A program made the translations under genes and the position numbers. 52,476 bases of DNA from Rhodospirillales bacterium (GTDB taxonomy: Bacteria; Pseudomonadota; Alphaproteobacteria; Rhodospirillales; Shumkoniaceae), in NCBI GenBank assembly GCA_014859895.1, contig JACZKS010000192.1, positions 1 through 52,476 on the forward strand, in the 5' to 3' direction. Below the pieces are notes generated by a model. That model saw only the letters and a list, made by a program, of their open reading frames with translations. It did not search any database and had not been told where the DNA came from. Position 1 is the stretch's first letter. The number at the start of each line of letters is the position of its first letter. This document shows positions 8,199 through 17,498 of the stretch, piece after piece.

Positions 8199-8954
8199 TC
8201 AGGTGCCTGTGGACGGGGACGAAAGAAGAGAGGCGGAAGCCGTGTCCAGATACAGATGGGCGTCGGCATGCTCGCGCAGGATGGAGGCGGGCCTCAGATT
8301 CGACACCGGTTCCTCCACGCAGGCCTTCACGGCGGGCGCTTTGCGGGCATCGGGCACGGTACAGATGATGATTGCGCTCTTCATGATCTGACGGATCGAC
8401 ATCGACACCGCCCGGGCCGGCACATCGTCCAGCGTCGCAAACCAACCCTCGCCCATTTGCTGGCGCCGGCAGGGTTCGTCCAACTCGACGACGATGTACG
8501 GGGTTTCATTTTCGAAATCGGCCGGCGGGTCGTTGAACGCCAGATGGCCGTTTTCGCCGATACCGACAAAGGCCACATCGATCGGGTCTCGCACAATCGC
8601 GTTTCCCAAACGGGCCAGTTCGCCCCCCAGATCGGCGGCGTCGCCTTCCACGAACACGAAACGGCCAAGGTTTGGGACCTTGGCGAGGAATCGCTCCTTC
8701 AGGTATTTGCGGAAGCTGGCCGGATGGCTCTCGGGAAGGCCGATGTATTCGTCCAGGTGAAATGTCGTGACCTTCGCCCAATCGATCCCGGGGAGTTCAA
8801 CCAGGGTGGCCAGCAAATCGAACTGGCTCGCGCCGGTGGCCAGGATGATGGCGGCCTTTCCCTTGCTCGCAATGGCCTTGCGGATCGCATCGGCGCCGCG
8901 AATGGCGGCATCCCGGCCAATTTCCTGGGCGGTATCGCGTTGATAGACCTGCAC
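8199..8954 (-). CDS. nagB: Glucosamine-6-phosphate deaminase
   Basis: 251 residues from a GTG at 8954 that has GAGGAGAAG five bases upstream; an ATG 33 nt earlier (8987) has no ribosome site and lies inside the palindrome at 8986-9012, so I prefer the GTG. NagB converts glucosamine-6-phosphate to fructose-6-phosphate and ammonia. Key motifs: [10 protein letters not shown] (phosphate loop), [11 protein letters not shown] with the catalytic Asp-Glu pair, and [17 protein letters not shown] with the active-site His. It is the first gene of the minus-strand nag/TRAP operon and faces a ROK regulator. Confidence 0.94.
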   Translation of the reverse strand: MQVYQRDTAQEIGRDAAIRGADAIRKAIASKGKAAIILATGASQFDLLATLVELPGIDWAKVTTFHLDEYIGLPESHPASFRKYLKERFLAKVPNLGRFVFVEGDAADLGGELARLGNAIVRDPIDVAFVGIGENGHLAFNDPPADFENETPYIVVELDEPCRRQQMGEGWFATLDDVPARAVSMSIRQIMKSAIIICTVPDARKAPAVKACVEEPVSNLRPASILREHADAHLYLDTASASLLSSPSTGT

Positions 8955-8985
8955 CGGACTTCTCCTCAACCTGAACCTTGCGCTC

Positions 8986-9012
8986 ATTTAATAACTTATG
9001 GTGTAATCAAAT
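8986..9012. promoter_or_regulatory. 27-bp imperfect palindrome, candidate ROK operator
   Basis: ATTTAATAAC, seven bases, GTAATCAAAT: eight of ten arm positions are complementary. It lies in an AT-rich island between the divergent nagB and ROK genes. NagC/Mlc-type ROK regulators bind AT-rich inverted repeats with similar arm composition, so this is the best candidate operator for both transcription units. The binding is inferred. Confidence 0.55.
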
Positions 9013-9060
9013 CCAGGTCAAGATTTTCGGCGTTGGGCCTCGTGGCGGAATGAGGGAGGA

Positions 9061-10263
9061 ATGTTCGGCCGTCTGAATCACTGGGAGACACCCGCGGTGG
9101 CGACTGCGGCGGACCGAAACAAAGCCAGGATCTACAGCCATATATGCGCGTGGCCGGAGGTCACCCGCAAGCAGATCGCCAGTGACCTGAAAATCCGCCC
9201 CGCCACGGTGTCGGTCCTGGTGGCCGACCTGCTGGAACACCGTCTGGTCCGCGAGGGTGAACCGGTTGTTGAGAACCGCAAGGGCCGTCGGGAGATCCCC
9301 CTGACGCCGGTGTCCGACCGCTTTGCCGCCATTGTCGTGCACGTGGTGTCCAACACGGTCCGCGCCACCCTGGTCGACATGGCCGGCAGCGTTCGGGCCG
9401 AACGAAGGTTCGAACAACCGATCGATTCAATGGCGGGAAACGCCGATCTGGAGGCCCTGTTCGCTTCGCTGGTCGAGGAACTCCGGCCGTGCGTGACGCC
9501 TGGCATGGACCTGGAGGGGATCGTTCTGGCTTTGCCCGGGTTGGTCGACGAGCGTTCCGGCGTTTGGATCTTCTCCTCCCGGTGGCCGAGGATGAGGGAG
9601 ATGACCTTCGAGGAACTGGGCCGACGGAGCGGCCTTAAGGTGCTGGTCAGCAAGAACCTCAACGTCGAGTTGGAACGTTACCTTGCCGTCCATCCGGAAG
9701 CGGGGGAGGGAGGGACCCTGTTCGTCCACTGGGGCTTCGGCATCGGCGCCGCCTATGCCCATGACGGCCAGATCTTGCGGCCCCATGGCGGAGGATTTGG
9801 TGAACTGGGTCACTGGCTCGGCGGCGGGCAGACGGACCGCCAATGCCTATGCGGAAAACGCGGCTGCCTGGAAACCGAAGCCGCCCTCTGGGCCATTCTT
9901 CCGGAAATCCGGCACGCCTATCCGGATGCGCCGGGCGATGAATGGGCCTTCGAGGATTTCTTGGCGCGGATGGATCTGGCCAAGTGTTCTGTCATCCGGC
10001 GGGCGACCGAACGCTTCGTCACGGCCTTGCACGATCTTCAGATGGTGTTGTTCGCCCGAACCATCGTCGTGACGGGTCCGTTTGTGCAGGATGCGGGCAT
10101 TTTCGATCGGTTGCGGACCGGCTTGCTTGATCTGCTTCCCACCTACGCCAAGAAAGACCTGAAACTGGTCACCGCAAGGCATATGGCGGCGGACGAGATC
10201 ATCGGCGCCGCAGCCCCGTTTTTCGAGGCGGCTCTGCGCGATCATCTGAACTTCCCCAACTGA
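9061..10263 (+). CDS. ROK-family transcriptional regulator (NagC/XylR-like)
   Basis: 400 residues, ATG preceded by GGGAGGA. Residues about 35-80 are a winged helix-turn-helix (TRKQIASDLKIRPATVSVLV, then GRREIPLTP). The rest is a ROK domain with the ELGHW motif and the zinc motif CLCGKRGCLE near residue 260. The nucleotide-binding loop that in ROK kinases reads D-x-GGT is replaced by VVHVVSNTVRATLVD, so kinase activity is unlikely and it should act as a sugar-responsive repressor or activator. Divergent from nagB across a palindrome, which fits control of amino-sugar use by GlcNAc-6-phosphate or a relative. Confidence 0.88.
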   Translation: MFGRLNHWETPAVATAADRNKARIYSHICAWPEVTRKQIASDLKIRPATVSVLVADLLEHRLVREGEPVVENRKGRREIPLTPVSDRFAAIVVHVVSNTVRATLVDMAGSVRAERRFEQPIDSMAGNADLEALFASLVEELRPCVTPGMDLEGIVLALPGLVDERSGVWIFSSRWPRMREMTFEELGRRSGLKVLVSKNLNVELERYLAVHPEAGEGGTLFVHWGFGIGAAYAHDGQILRPHGGGFGELGHWLGGGQTDRQCLCGKRGCLETEAALWAILPEIRHAYPDAPGDEWAFEDFLARMDLAKCSVIRRATERFVTALHDLQMVLFARTIVVTGPFVQDAGIFDRLRTGLLDLLPTYAKKDLKLVTARHMAADEIIGAAAPFFEAALRDHLNFPN

Positions 10264-10331
10264 TGGGGTGGGTCCGCGTCGCGTGCCGGAAAGCCGCAAC
10301 ACGGAACAATCTCTTGTTTTCAGGGGAAAGG

Positions 10332-10406
10332 TGGTGCCGCCGCACAGAATTGAACTGTGGACCCCGCCCTTACCAAGGGCGTGCTCTACCCCTGAGCTAC
10401 GGCGGC
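10332..10406 (-). tRNA. tRNA-Thr (GGT anticodon)
   Basis: Read on the minus strand: acceptor GCCGCCG pairs with CGGCGGC, discriminator A and an encoded CCA end. The D arm is GCTC-AGGGGTA-GAGC. The anticodon stem CGCCC/GGGCG encloses the loop TTGGTAA, giving anticodon GGT (reads ACC, Thr). The T arm carries GTTCAATTC. All arms pair, so the gene looks intact. Confidence 0.96.
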
Positions 10407-10523
10407 ACCGGGAAAGCGGGGCGCACCATGCCACAGTGGACCGGCCAACGCAAGCGCCCCTTGACGTTTCCCTGAGCGATGCCCAGGATGCCGGAAAACC
10501 ACCGTTTCTGGAGAGCCGAGGCC

Positions 10524-10712
10524 ATGTCCGAGCTGTGTCGGCCGAAGCGTCCGGCAAGGGCCGAGAAATCGCGCCAGCGCATGGAGGAACGCCGCCGCCG
10601 GCTGGCCGCCGCGCTGCGCGAGAATCTGCAGCGGCGCAAGGAGCAGGCCCGGGCCCGCCAGGCCGAGGCCGTTGCCACCGGAGAGCCGTCGCCGGAATCC
10701 TCAACGGAATAA
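10524..10712 (+). CDS. Small basic hypothetical protein upstream of murA
   Basis: 62 residues from the ATG at 10524; an upstream in-frame ATG at 10479 is possible but would add 15 residues of low-complexity sequence. The protein is very rich in Arg, Glu, Ala and Gln (KRPARAEKSRQRMEERRRR, then LRENLQRRKEQARARQAE) and should be one long charged helix. I do not recognise a family. It sits between tRNA-Thr and murA on the murA strand. Codon composition agrees with neighbours, and the strong helix pattern supports it being a real gene. Confidence 0.6.
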   Translation: MSELCRPKRPARAEKSRQRMEERRRRLAAALRENLQRRKEQARARQAEAVATGEPSPESSTE

Positions 10713-10857
10713 CTGGCCGTCCGGGGATGCCCGTACTTGAGGCGGGCGGGCGCATGGGCTAAAACCCGCGGCGGCGGTTTGCGTCGGCCCTGTCTGCCGG
10801 TCGCGTCGGCGTCGCACCCGGCCGGATGTCCCGGCCAACGAACACAAGGACTCCCCC

Positions 10858-12144
<1,287 letters not shown>

Positions 12145-12285
12145 CATCGGCGCCGGCACCGGGAGGTTCGTGGGCCCGTCGGTCCATGGATCGTCGGCCT
12201 CCTTCGTTCCCCGTCCAACTGGCCTTCCCCTCGCCAAAAAGGTAGAATGGGTAGCGGTCGGACTTCTGGGTGCGAGGAGGCGATC

Positions 12286-12450
12286 ATGCCGACCTATTCC
12301 TATCATTGCGAGTCCTGCGGCAAGACCTTCACCGTCGTCCAAAGCCTTTCGGAGCACATCAAGGAGAAACCGGTCTGCCCCAAGTGCGGCGGCAAGACGG
12401 TAGCCTGGGTGCCGGGGCCGGTGCAGGTGATCACCGGCAAGAAGACCTAA
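12286..12450 (+). CDS. FmdB-like zinc ribbon protein
   Basis: 54 residues from the ATG at 12286, which follows GCGAGGAGG; an earlier in-frame ATG at 12247 lacks a ribosome site. MPTYSYHCESCGKTF and KPVCPKCGGKTV give two CxxC pairs, the zinc ribbon of the FmdB regulatory-protein family. The C-terminus ends GPVQVITGKKT. The function of these small proteins is poorly known; some are linked to transcription of amide or one-carbon genes. It stands alone between murA and a membrane-protein gene. Confidence 0.85.
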   Translation: MPTYSYHCESCGKTFTVVQSLSEHIKEKPVCPKCGGKTVAWVPGPVQVITGKKT

Positions 12451-12652
12451 AGTTGGCGTTTCGTTGGCGGCGTTCCAGGGCTTCCTAACCCTTTGATATA
12501 AGGGAATAGATTCCGCTGAAGGTGGGATTGACGGGGAAGGCGGAGTCGCCCAGATTCATATCGTCGGGAATGGCCTGCGCCGTTGCCGGCGGCGCCCGAC
12601 GTCCGTCGGGTGTGTGCGTTACATGTCGCTTCGCGAAGGAGGATGTGTAGCC

Positions 12653-13015
12653 ATGCGTAACGCAAGCGAAGTTCTCAAGGCACGTTGGCGCGACATCGCC
12701 AATCTGTTTCTCGGAGGATGGTTGTTCATCTCGCCGTGGGTCCTGACCGATGCGCCGGTTCCCGCAGCCGCGTGGAACGCCCACGGAACCGGCATCGTGA
12801 TCGCGGTCTTCGCCGTCATCGCCCTTCTGGCCTTCTATGAGTGGGAGGAGTGGTTGGGTGTGCTCTTTGGCGTCTGGCTGGTTGCCGCGCCGTGGACGCT
12901 CGACTTCGCCGTAATCGGAGCCGCCGTCTGGAACCAGATCGCTGTCGGCGTGATCGTCGGCCTGATGGCCCTGTGGTCCATTTACGATATCCACGACGTG
13001 CAGGCCCACGCCTGA
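12653..13015 (+). CDS. SPW-repeat membrane protein
   Basis: 120 residues from the ATG at 12653 with AAGGAGG upstream; an in-frame ATG at 12623 lies before that ribosome site and is disfavoured. Four hydrophobic segments form two repeats, each ending near a Ser/Ala-Pro-Trp motif: NLFLGGWLFISPWVL and GVLFGVWLVAAPWTLDF. This is the SPW repeat family of small inner-membrane proteins of unknown role. A GC-rich hairpin follows at 13026. It belongs to the accessory block between murA and hisD. Confidence 0.82.
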   Translation: MRNASEVLKARWRDIANLFLGGWLFISPWVLTDAPVPAAAWNAHGTGIVIAVFAVIALLAFYEWEEWLGVLFGVWLVAAPWTLDFAVIGAAVWNQIAVGVIVGLMALWSIYDIHDVQAHA

Positions 13016-13025
13016 GGCGAAACGA

Positions 13026-13050
13026 CCGGCCGGCCCACGTCGCCGGCCGG
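13026..13050 (+). terminator. Hairpin after the SPW gene
   Basis: CCGGCCGGC, seven-base loop, GCCGGCCGG: a perfect nine-pair GC stem starting 10 nt after the stop. No T-run follows directly (a short TTTTT lies 20 nt further), so it may terminate inefficiently or protect the message end. Confidence 0.5.
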
Positions 13051-13134
13051 GGATGGCAACGACCTCCGGTTGATTTTTAACGGCCAAATGGCGCCCAATG
13101 AGCTTGGGGGGCCGGGCTAGGGGGTGGGGTATGC

Positions 13135-13164
13135 TTGACTTTTTGGTATGGCGTAACGTATATT
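13135..13164 (+). promoter_or_regulatory. Sigma70-like promoter with long leader
   Basis: TTGACT, 18-base spacer, TATATT on the plus strand, in an AT-rich island inside GC-rich sequence. A start near 13172 would give a leader of about 235 nt before the small membrane-protein gene at 13407. The rest of the 13016-13406 gap holds the hairpin above and, inside this leader, a small GCACGG/CCGTGC stem at 13329-13347; I see no gene in it. Confidence 0.6.
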
Positions 13165-13406
13165 AATAGTTGCATAAGGCAGCCGGTCGCATCGCACCCG
13201 GCGGTGCGGCCGGAGCGGGCGACGAACGGACGAGCCTGCCGGCACGGTGCGGTGCATTGTGGCGGCAAGGGGTTCCGGCGACGCCAGTTCGGGATCCTCT
13301 CTTTCCGCTCGGGCGCGTCTCCTCGCTCGCACGGTTCAACGCCGTGCCTGACGACGCCGCGGGGCATTTCGGGCCCCCGGCGCCAGGGCGTGAAAGGAGA
13401 GCGACC

Positions 13407-13739
13407 ATGTTGTTCGTCGTTGGTGTGACCTTCCTCGCGATCGGCACGATTATCACCGCCGGGGCGGGCATGATCTTCCAGGACCGCATCGGGCCGACTT
13501 CGTTCCGGCGGCTGCTCAATAGCCAAGCCTTGAGCGTCATCATGGCGACGTTCATGGGTGCCGGGCTGATGATCCTGTTCTTGTTCATCGTCGAATTCAG
13601 AACCCAGACCTTCGGGATCGCCGAGGCGCTGCTCACGCTTGCCATCGCGGCGGCCAGTGCCTACTGCGTGCGACGTATCGCCCGGCGACATCGAGTTCGC
13701 TACGAACATCCCAATATCGCCTCGGGCCACCCGGCCTGA
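13407..13739 (+). CDS. Small membrane protein of unknown function
   Basis: 110 residues from the ATG at 13407, chosen for the GAAAGGAGAG ribosome site; the frame is open further upstream but has no better start. Three hydrophobic segments are visible: residues 2-24 (VVGVTFLAIGTIITAGAGMI), about 42-62 (SVIMATFMGAGLMILFLFIV) and about 70-88 (AEALLTLAIAAASAY). It ends in a basic tail VRRIARRHRVRYEH. I do not recognise the family. The upstream promoter and long leader suggest separate regulation. Confidence 0.65.
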   Translation: MLFVVGVTFLAIGTIITAGAGMIFQDRIGPTSFRRLLNSQALSVIMATFMGAGLMILFLFIVEFRTQTFGIAEALLTLAIAAASAYCVRRIARRHRVRYEHPNIASGHPA

Positions 13740-13775
13740 CGGTTCCGTCCGCGCGATACGGCCGAAGTTTCCCGC

Positions 13776-14648
13776 TCAACGGGCCATCAGCACCGGCAGT
13801 TCGGCATGCGCCATGACGTGGTGGGTGACGCCGCCGAACACCCGTTCCTGCAAGCGGGGATGGGAATAGGCCCCCATCACCAGCAGGTCCGATTTAAGGT
13901 CGGCGCATTTGTCGAGGATCGCCTCGCCGGCCGAACGATTGCGGCGGTCCGTCAGGACATGCGGAGTCGCCCGAATGCCGTGGCAGGCCAGGTAGGCGCC
14001 GAGTTGGCGGCCGGCCGAGCCCGGCGTGCGCTCACTCTCGGCGATGACGATGTCGACGGCTTCGGCGGCGCCAATCAGGTCGAGCGCGGCGGCGACCGCC
14101 CGCACGCTCTCGGCACTGCCTTTCCAGGCGATGGCGATTCGCCCGCAGTTGGCGGTGGCGGAACGCGGCGGGACCAACAAGATGGGCCGTCCCGAGCCGT
14201 CGAGAATCTGGTTGATGAGATCCTCGTAGCCGGCCCCGCTGTCGGCGACCGGACGCCGGACGAAGACGAGATCGGCCAGCCTGGCGTGGCGCACCACGCG
14301 GTAGCCGCGGTCGAAGTCGGTATAGGCGTCCCAGCGGGCCGAGGGCGGCGGCGCGGTGTCGTCGGATGTGACGGGAATGCGGAATCGCCGGCAGCAATCA
14401 TCGAATTCCTGGCGCGACTTCCCGAGGAACGACTCCTCGTGATTGCGAACCTGCGCGACCACCTGCTGGATGCGCTCGCGCGTCGTTTCGTCGGCGACGG
14501 ACATCAGTTCCGGGTTCCAGATTCCGGGATAGGGAAGCAGGACCTCCAGTTTGGCCTGCCAGTGCGATCCGAAGGCGCAGGCCGTCTCCAGCAGAGAGCG
14601 GTTGGAGGGCCGGTGATCCAGAACCGCGAGCAATGCTTTCATCGACAT
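13776..14648 (-). CDS. Universal stress protein (UspA family), tandem-domain
   Basis: 290 residues from the ATG at 14648, which follows GAGGAGGTGTG. About twice a single Usp domain: the N-terminal half starts MSMKALLAVLDHRPSNRSLL and is degenerate; the C-terminal half has GRIAIAWKGSAESVRAVAAA and ends LLVMGAYSHPRLQERVFGG, then VTHHVMAHAELPVLMAR. The nucleotide loop usually reads G-x2-G-x9-G-S/T; here the first part is GAYSH, a frequent variant of tandem Usps. Cytoplasmic stress protein, possibly ATP-binding. Divergent from the desaturase gene, which suggests joint control under stress; that link is inference. Confidence 0.86.
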   Translation of the reverse strand: MSMKALLAVLDHRPSNRSLLETACAFGSHWQAKLEVLLPYPGIWNPELMSVADETTRERIQQVVAQVRNHEESFLGKSRQEFDDCCRRFRIPVTSDDTAPPPSARWDAYTDFDRGYRVVRHARLADLVFVRRPVADSGAGYEDLINQILDGSGRPILLVPPRSATANCGRIAIAWKGSAESVRAVAAALDLIGAAEAVDIVIAESERTPGSAGRQLGAYLACHGIRATPHVLTDRRNRSAGEAILDKCADLKSDLLVMGAYSHPRLQERVFGGVTHHVMAHAELPVLMAR

Positions 14649-14827
14649 GGCACACCTCCTCATGTCGGAATCAGCGGCTTCGGTTACCCCATAGTATACC
14701 ACATTCCGTGCAATGCCGGACTCGCAACCCGGCGGCGCCGTTCCCATTTAAAGGATGGACATTGACGACGCGGACGGAGGCCGGTCCCCAAAGGGGCCCA
14801 GGCATTGCCGAAGGGGACCGCGCCGCG

Positions 14828-16060
14828 ATGGCGACCAGTTCCCCCTTTGGCTGCGAGATTGTTTCCCCCATGCGTGGTTTGTTTCGCCTCCCGACGGCTC
14901 GGCTGCGGGCCGTCGCCGACTCCTATTGCCTGGCCGAGACGATTCCGTTCGTGCTGGCCCACCTGGCCTGCCTGGCCGCCGTGTGGACCGGCGTGTCGGC
15001 GGCCGACCTCGCGATTGCCGCCGGGCTCTATGCGTTGCGCATGTTCGGGGTGACCGCCGGCTATCATCGCTATTTTTCGCACCGTACGTTCAAGACCGGC
15101 CGCGTCTTCCAGTTCGTTCTCGCCTTCATCGCCCAATCCTCGGCGCAGCGCGGCATCCTGTGGTGGGCGGCCAATCATCGCCACCACCACCGTTTCTCGG
15201 ATACCGAGGAGGACGTCCATTCGCCGGTACTGAGAAGCTTCTGGCACGCCCACGTCGGCTGGATCTTCACCGAGCGCTACGCCAAGACCGAGCTTTCCGC
15301 CGTGCCGGATCTCGCCAAGTTTCCCGAACTGGTATGGCTGGATCGCCATCCCTATCTGCCGGCCGCGGTGCTCGGCGGTGCCGTGTTGGCGGCGGCCGGC
15401 TGGTCCGGCCTTGTGGTCGGATTCTTCTGGTCGACGGTGGCCGTGTGGCACGCCACCTTCGCCATCAATTCGCTGGCCCACGTGATCGGGCGTCGACGTT
15501 ACCTGACGGCGGACCAATCGCGCAACAACTGGTGGCTGGCCCTGATCACCTTCGGCGAGGGCTGGCACAACAACCACCACCACTACCAGGGGGCGGCCTG
15601 CCAGGGCTTCCGGTGGTACGAGATCGACATCAGCTATTATCTGCTGAAGGGCCTTGCGGCGATCGGACTGGTCAGCGACCTCAGGGTGCCGCCCGCCGAA
15701 GTCGTGCGGGCCGAGCAGCGCCTGGGGCGCGCCGTCATCGAGAAGGCGGCCGGCCAACTGGCCGCCCGCTTCGAGGCTGAGCGCATCGTCGCCGACGTGC
15801 GGGCGGCGCTGGCCGAGCGCTGGGCCATCCTGACCGGCGGCTGCTCCGTCGAGGCGGCGCGCCTGGAATTGGCTCATTTCCTCCAGGGCGTCCATCTTCC
15901 CGCCATGCCGACGGTGGCCGAACTCAAGGCCCAGGCGGCGGCCATGTTCGTCGACACGCCGGCGATCAACGACATCGTCGAGCGGGCCCGCCTCCGGCTG
16001 ATCGAGAGCGTCTGCGAGATGGCGTTGGGCCGGCCAGTGGCGGCCGCCGCCGGCACCTGA
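14828..16060 (+). CDS. Acyl-CoA/fatty-acid desaturase (delta-9 type) with C-terminal extension
   Basis: 410 residues from the ATG at 14828; ATG 14870 is an alternative. The three histidine boxes of membrane di-iron desaturases are intact: HRYFSH, HRHHHRF and HNNHHHYQ, with hydrophobic segments between them. The enzyme inserts a double bond into a saturated acyl chain at the inner membrane, with electrons from a ferredoxin or cytochrome. After the third box and the conserved FRWYEIDISYYLLKGL segment there are about 120 extra residues, hydrophilic and Ala/Glu/Arg-rich, forming probable helices; such a tail is not needed for catalysis. Likely role: membrane fluidity control, next to a stress protein. 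Confidence 0.9.
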   Translation: MATSSPFGCEIVSPMRGLFRLPTARLRAVADSYCLAETIPFVLAHLACLAAVWTGVSAADLAIAAGLYALRMFGVTAGYHRYFSHRTFKTGRVFQFVLAFIAQSSAQRGILWWAANHRHHHRFSDTEEDVHSPVLRSFWHAHVGWIFTERYAKTELSAVPDLAKFPELVWLDRHPYLPAAVLGGAVLAAAGWSGLVVGFFWSTVAVWHATFAINSLAHVIGRRRYLTADQSRNNWWLALITFGEGWHNNHHHYQGAACQGFRWYEIDISYYLLKGLAAIGLVSDLRVPPAEVVRAEQRLGRAVIEKAAGQLAARFEAERIVADVRAALAERWAILTGGCSVEAARLELAHFLQGVHLPAMPTVAELKAQAAAMFVDTPAINDIVERARLRLIESVCEMALGRPVAAAAGT

Positions 16061-16187
16061 GAAGCCGGACCGCCGCCTCACGGTCCTGTGGCGGTCCCGG
16101 TCGAAACCCGGTATGAATGCCAAAGCGCACGGCGAAAGCCGTGGGTATTGGTGCGTGTGAATAATGGCAGCAGGAGAAGGACGTTCG

Positions 16188-17492
16188 ATGCCGGTACGGC
16201 TCAACTCGCGGGACGGGGATTTCGAAAGTCGATTCGTGGCGCTCATCGCCGCCAAGCGCGAGGTCGAGGCCCATGTCGGCCCGGTGGTGGCCGACATCCT
16301 CAAAGCCGTGAGGGAACGGGGCGACGAAGCCGTCATTGCCTTCACCGAGAAGTTCGACCGCCTCAAGCTGACTGCCGCGACCCTTAAGGTCTCGGCCGCC
16401 GAAGTCGAGACGGCCGTCGCCGCCTGCGCGCCCGACACCCTGGCGGCGCTTAATCTGGCGGCCGGACGCATCACCGATTACCATCGCCGGCAATTGCCGG
16501 AAGGCTTGAGCTACGTCGACGCCGTCGGCCTCCGGCTCGGCTATCGATGGACGGCGGTGGCGACCGCCGGGCTCTACGTGCCGGGGGGGCTTGCCGCCTA
16601 TCCGTCCTCGGTGCTGATGAATGCGCTGCCGGCAAAGGTGGCCGGGGTCGATCGCCTTGTCATGGTGGTGCCGGCCCCCGACGGCGTGCTGAATCCGCTG
16701 GTGCTGGCCGCCGCCCGCATTGCCGGGGTGGATGAGATCTATCGCATCGGCGGCGCCCAGGCCGTCGGCGCGTTGGCCTTCGGCACCGCCACCATCGCCC
16801 CCGTGGACAAGATCGTCGGGCCCGGCAACGCCTACGTGGCCGAGGCCAAGCGCCAGGTGTTCGGGACCGTCGGCATCGACATGATCGCCGGGCCGTCCGA
16901 GATCCTGGTGGTGGCCGATCGCTTCAACGATCCGGCGTGGATCGCCGCCGACCTGCTGTCCCAGGCCGAACACGACCGTGCCGCCCAGGCCGTTCTGATC
17001 ACCGATGACGCCGCTTTCGCCACGGCCGTCGAGCGGGCGCTGGAAGGTCACCTCAAGACACTGCCGAGGGCCGAAATAGCTGGCGCCAGCTGGCGCGATT
17101 TCGGCGCCGTCATCGTCGTGGAAAGCCTAGCGGATGCCCCCGCGCTGGTCGATCGCCTGGCTCCGGAACATCTGGAACTGGCCACCGAAGATGCTGGGGC
17201 GCTGGCCGATCGCATCCGCAACGCCGGGGCTATCTTCATCGGCCGCTTCACGCCCGAAGCGGTGGGCGACTATGTGGCCGGGCCAAACCACGTGCTACCG
17301 ACCTCGGGCAGCGCGCGGTTCTCCTCTGGACTCGGCGTCCTCGACTTCCTCAAGCGCACGTCGCTGGTCGGCGGCGACGCCGCCAGCCTGGCGGCGGTGG
17401 GGCCGGCCGCCGTGACACTGGCCCGGGCCGAGGGGTTGGATGCCCATGCGTTGTCGGTGGCTATCCGCATCAATGCCGGCCCGGCCGATTGA
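16188..17492 (+). CDS. hisD: Histidinol dehydrogenase
   Basis: 434 residues from the ATG at 16188 with GGAGAAGGA upstream; an in-frame ATG at 16164 has no ribosome site. HisD oxidises histidinol to histidine in two NAD-dependent steps, the end of histidine synthesis. Motifs: AGLYVPGGLAAYPSSVLMNA, VGPGNAYVAEAKRQVFG, IDMIAGPSEILVVAD, LLSQAEHDRAAQA with zinc ligands Gln and His, PEHLELATED and GPNHVLPTSG. It opens the run hisD, UPF0262, phosphatase, infA, a gene order widely kept in Alphaproteobacteria. Confidence 0.97.
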   Translation: MPVRLNSRDGDFESRFVALIAAKREVEAHVGPVVADILKAVRERGDEAVIAFTEKFDRLKLTAATLKVSAAEVETAVAACAPDTLAALNLAAGRITDYHRRQLPEGLSYVDAVGLRLGYRWTAVATAGLYVPGGLAAYPSSVLMNALPAKVAGVDRLVMVVPAPDGVLNPLVLAAARIAGVDEIYRIGGAQAVGALAFGTATIAPVDKIVGPGNAYVAEAKRQVFGTVGIDMIAGPSEILVVADRFNDPAWIAADLLSQAEHDRAAQAVLITDDAAFATAVERALEGHLKTLPRAEIAGASWRDFGAVIVVESLADAPALVDRLAPEHLELATEDAGALADRIRNAGAIFIGRFTPEAVGDYVAGPNHVLPTSGSARFSSGLGVLDFLKRTSLVGGDAASLAAVGPAAVTLARAEGLDAHALSVAIRINAGPAD

Positions 17493-17498
17493 GGAACT

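Noticed and set aside
13170-13406. 79-codon N-terminal extension of the small membrane protein
   Set aside because: The frame is open, but the segment has no ribosome site, no motif, and the ATG at 13407 has a strong site.
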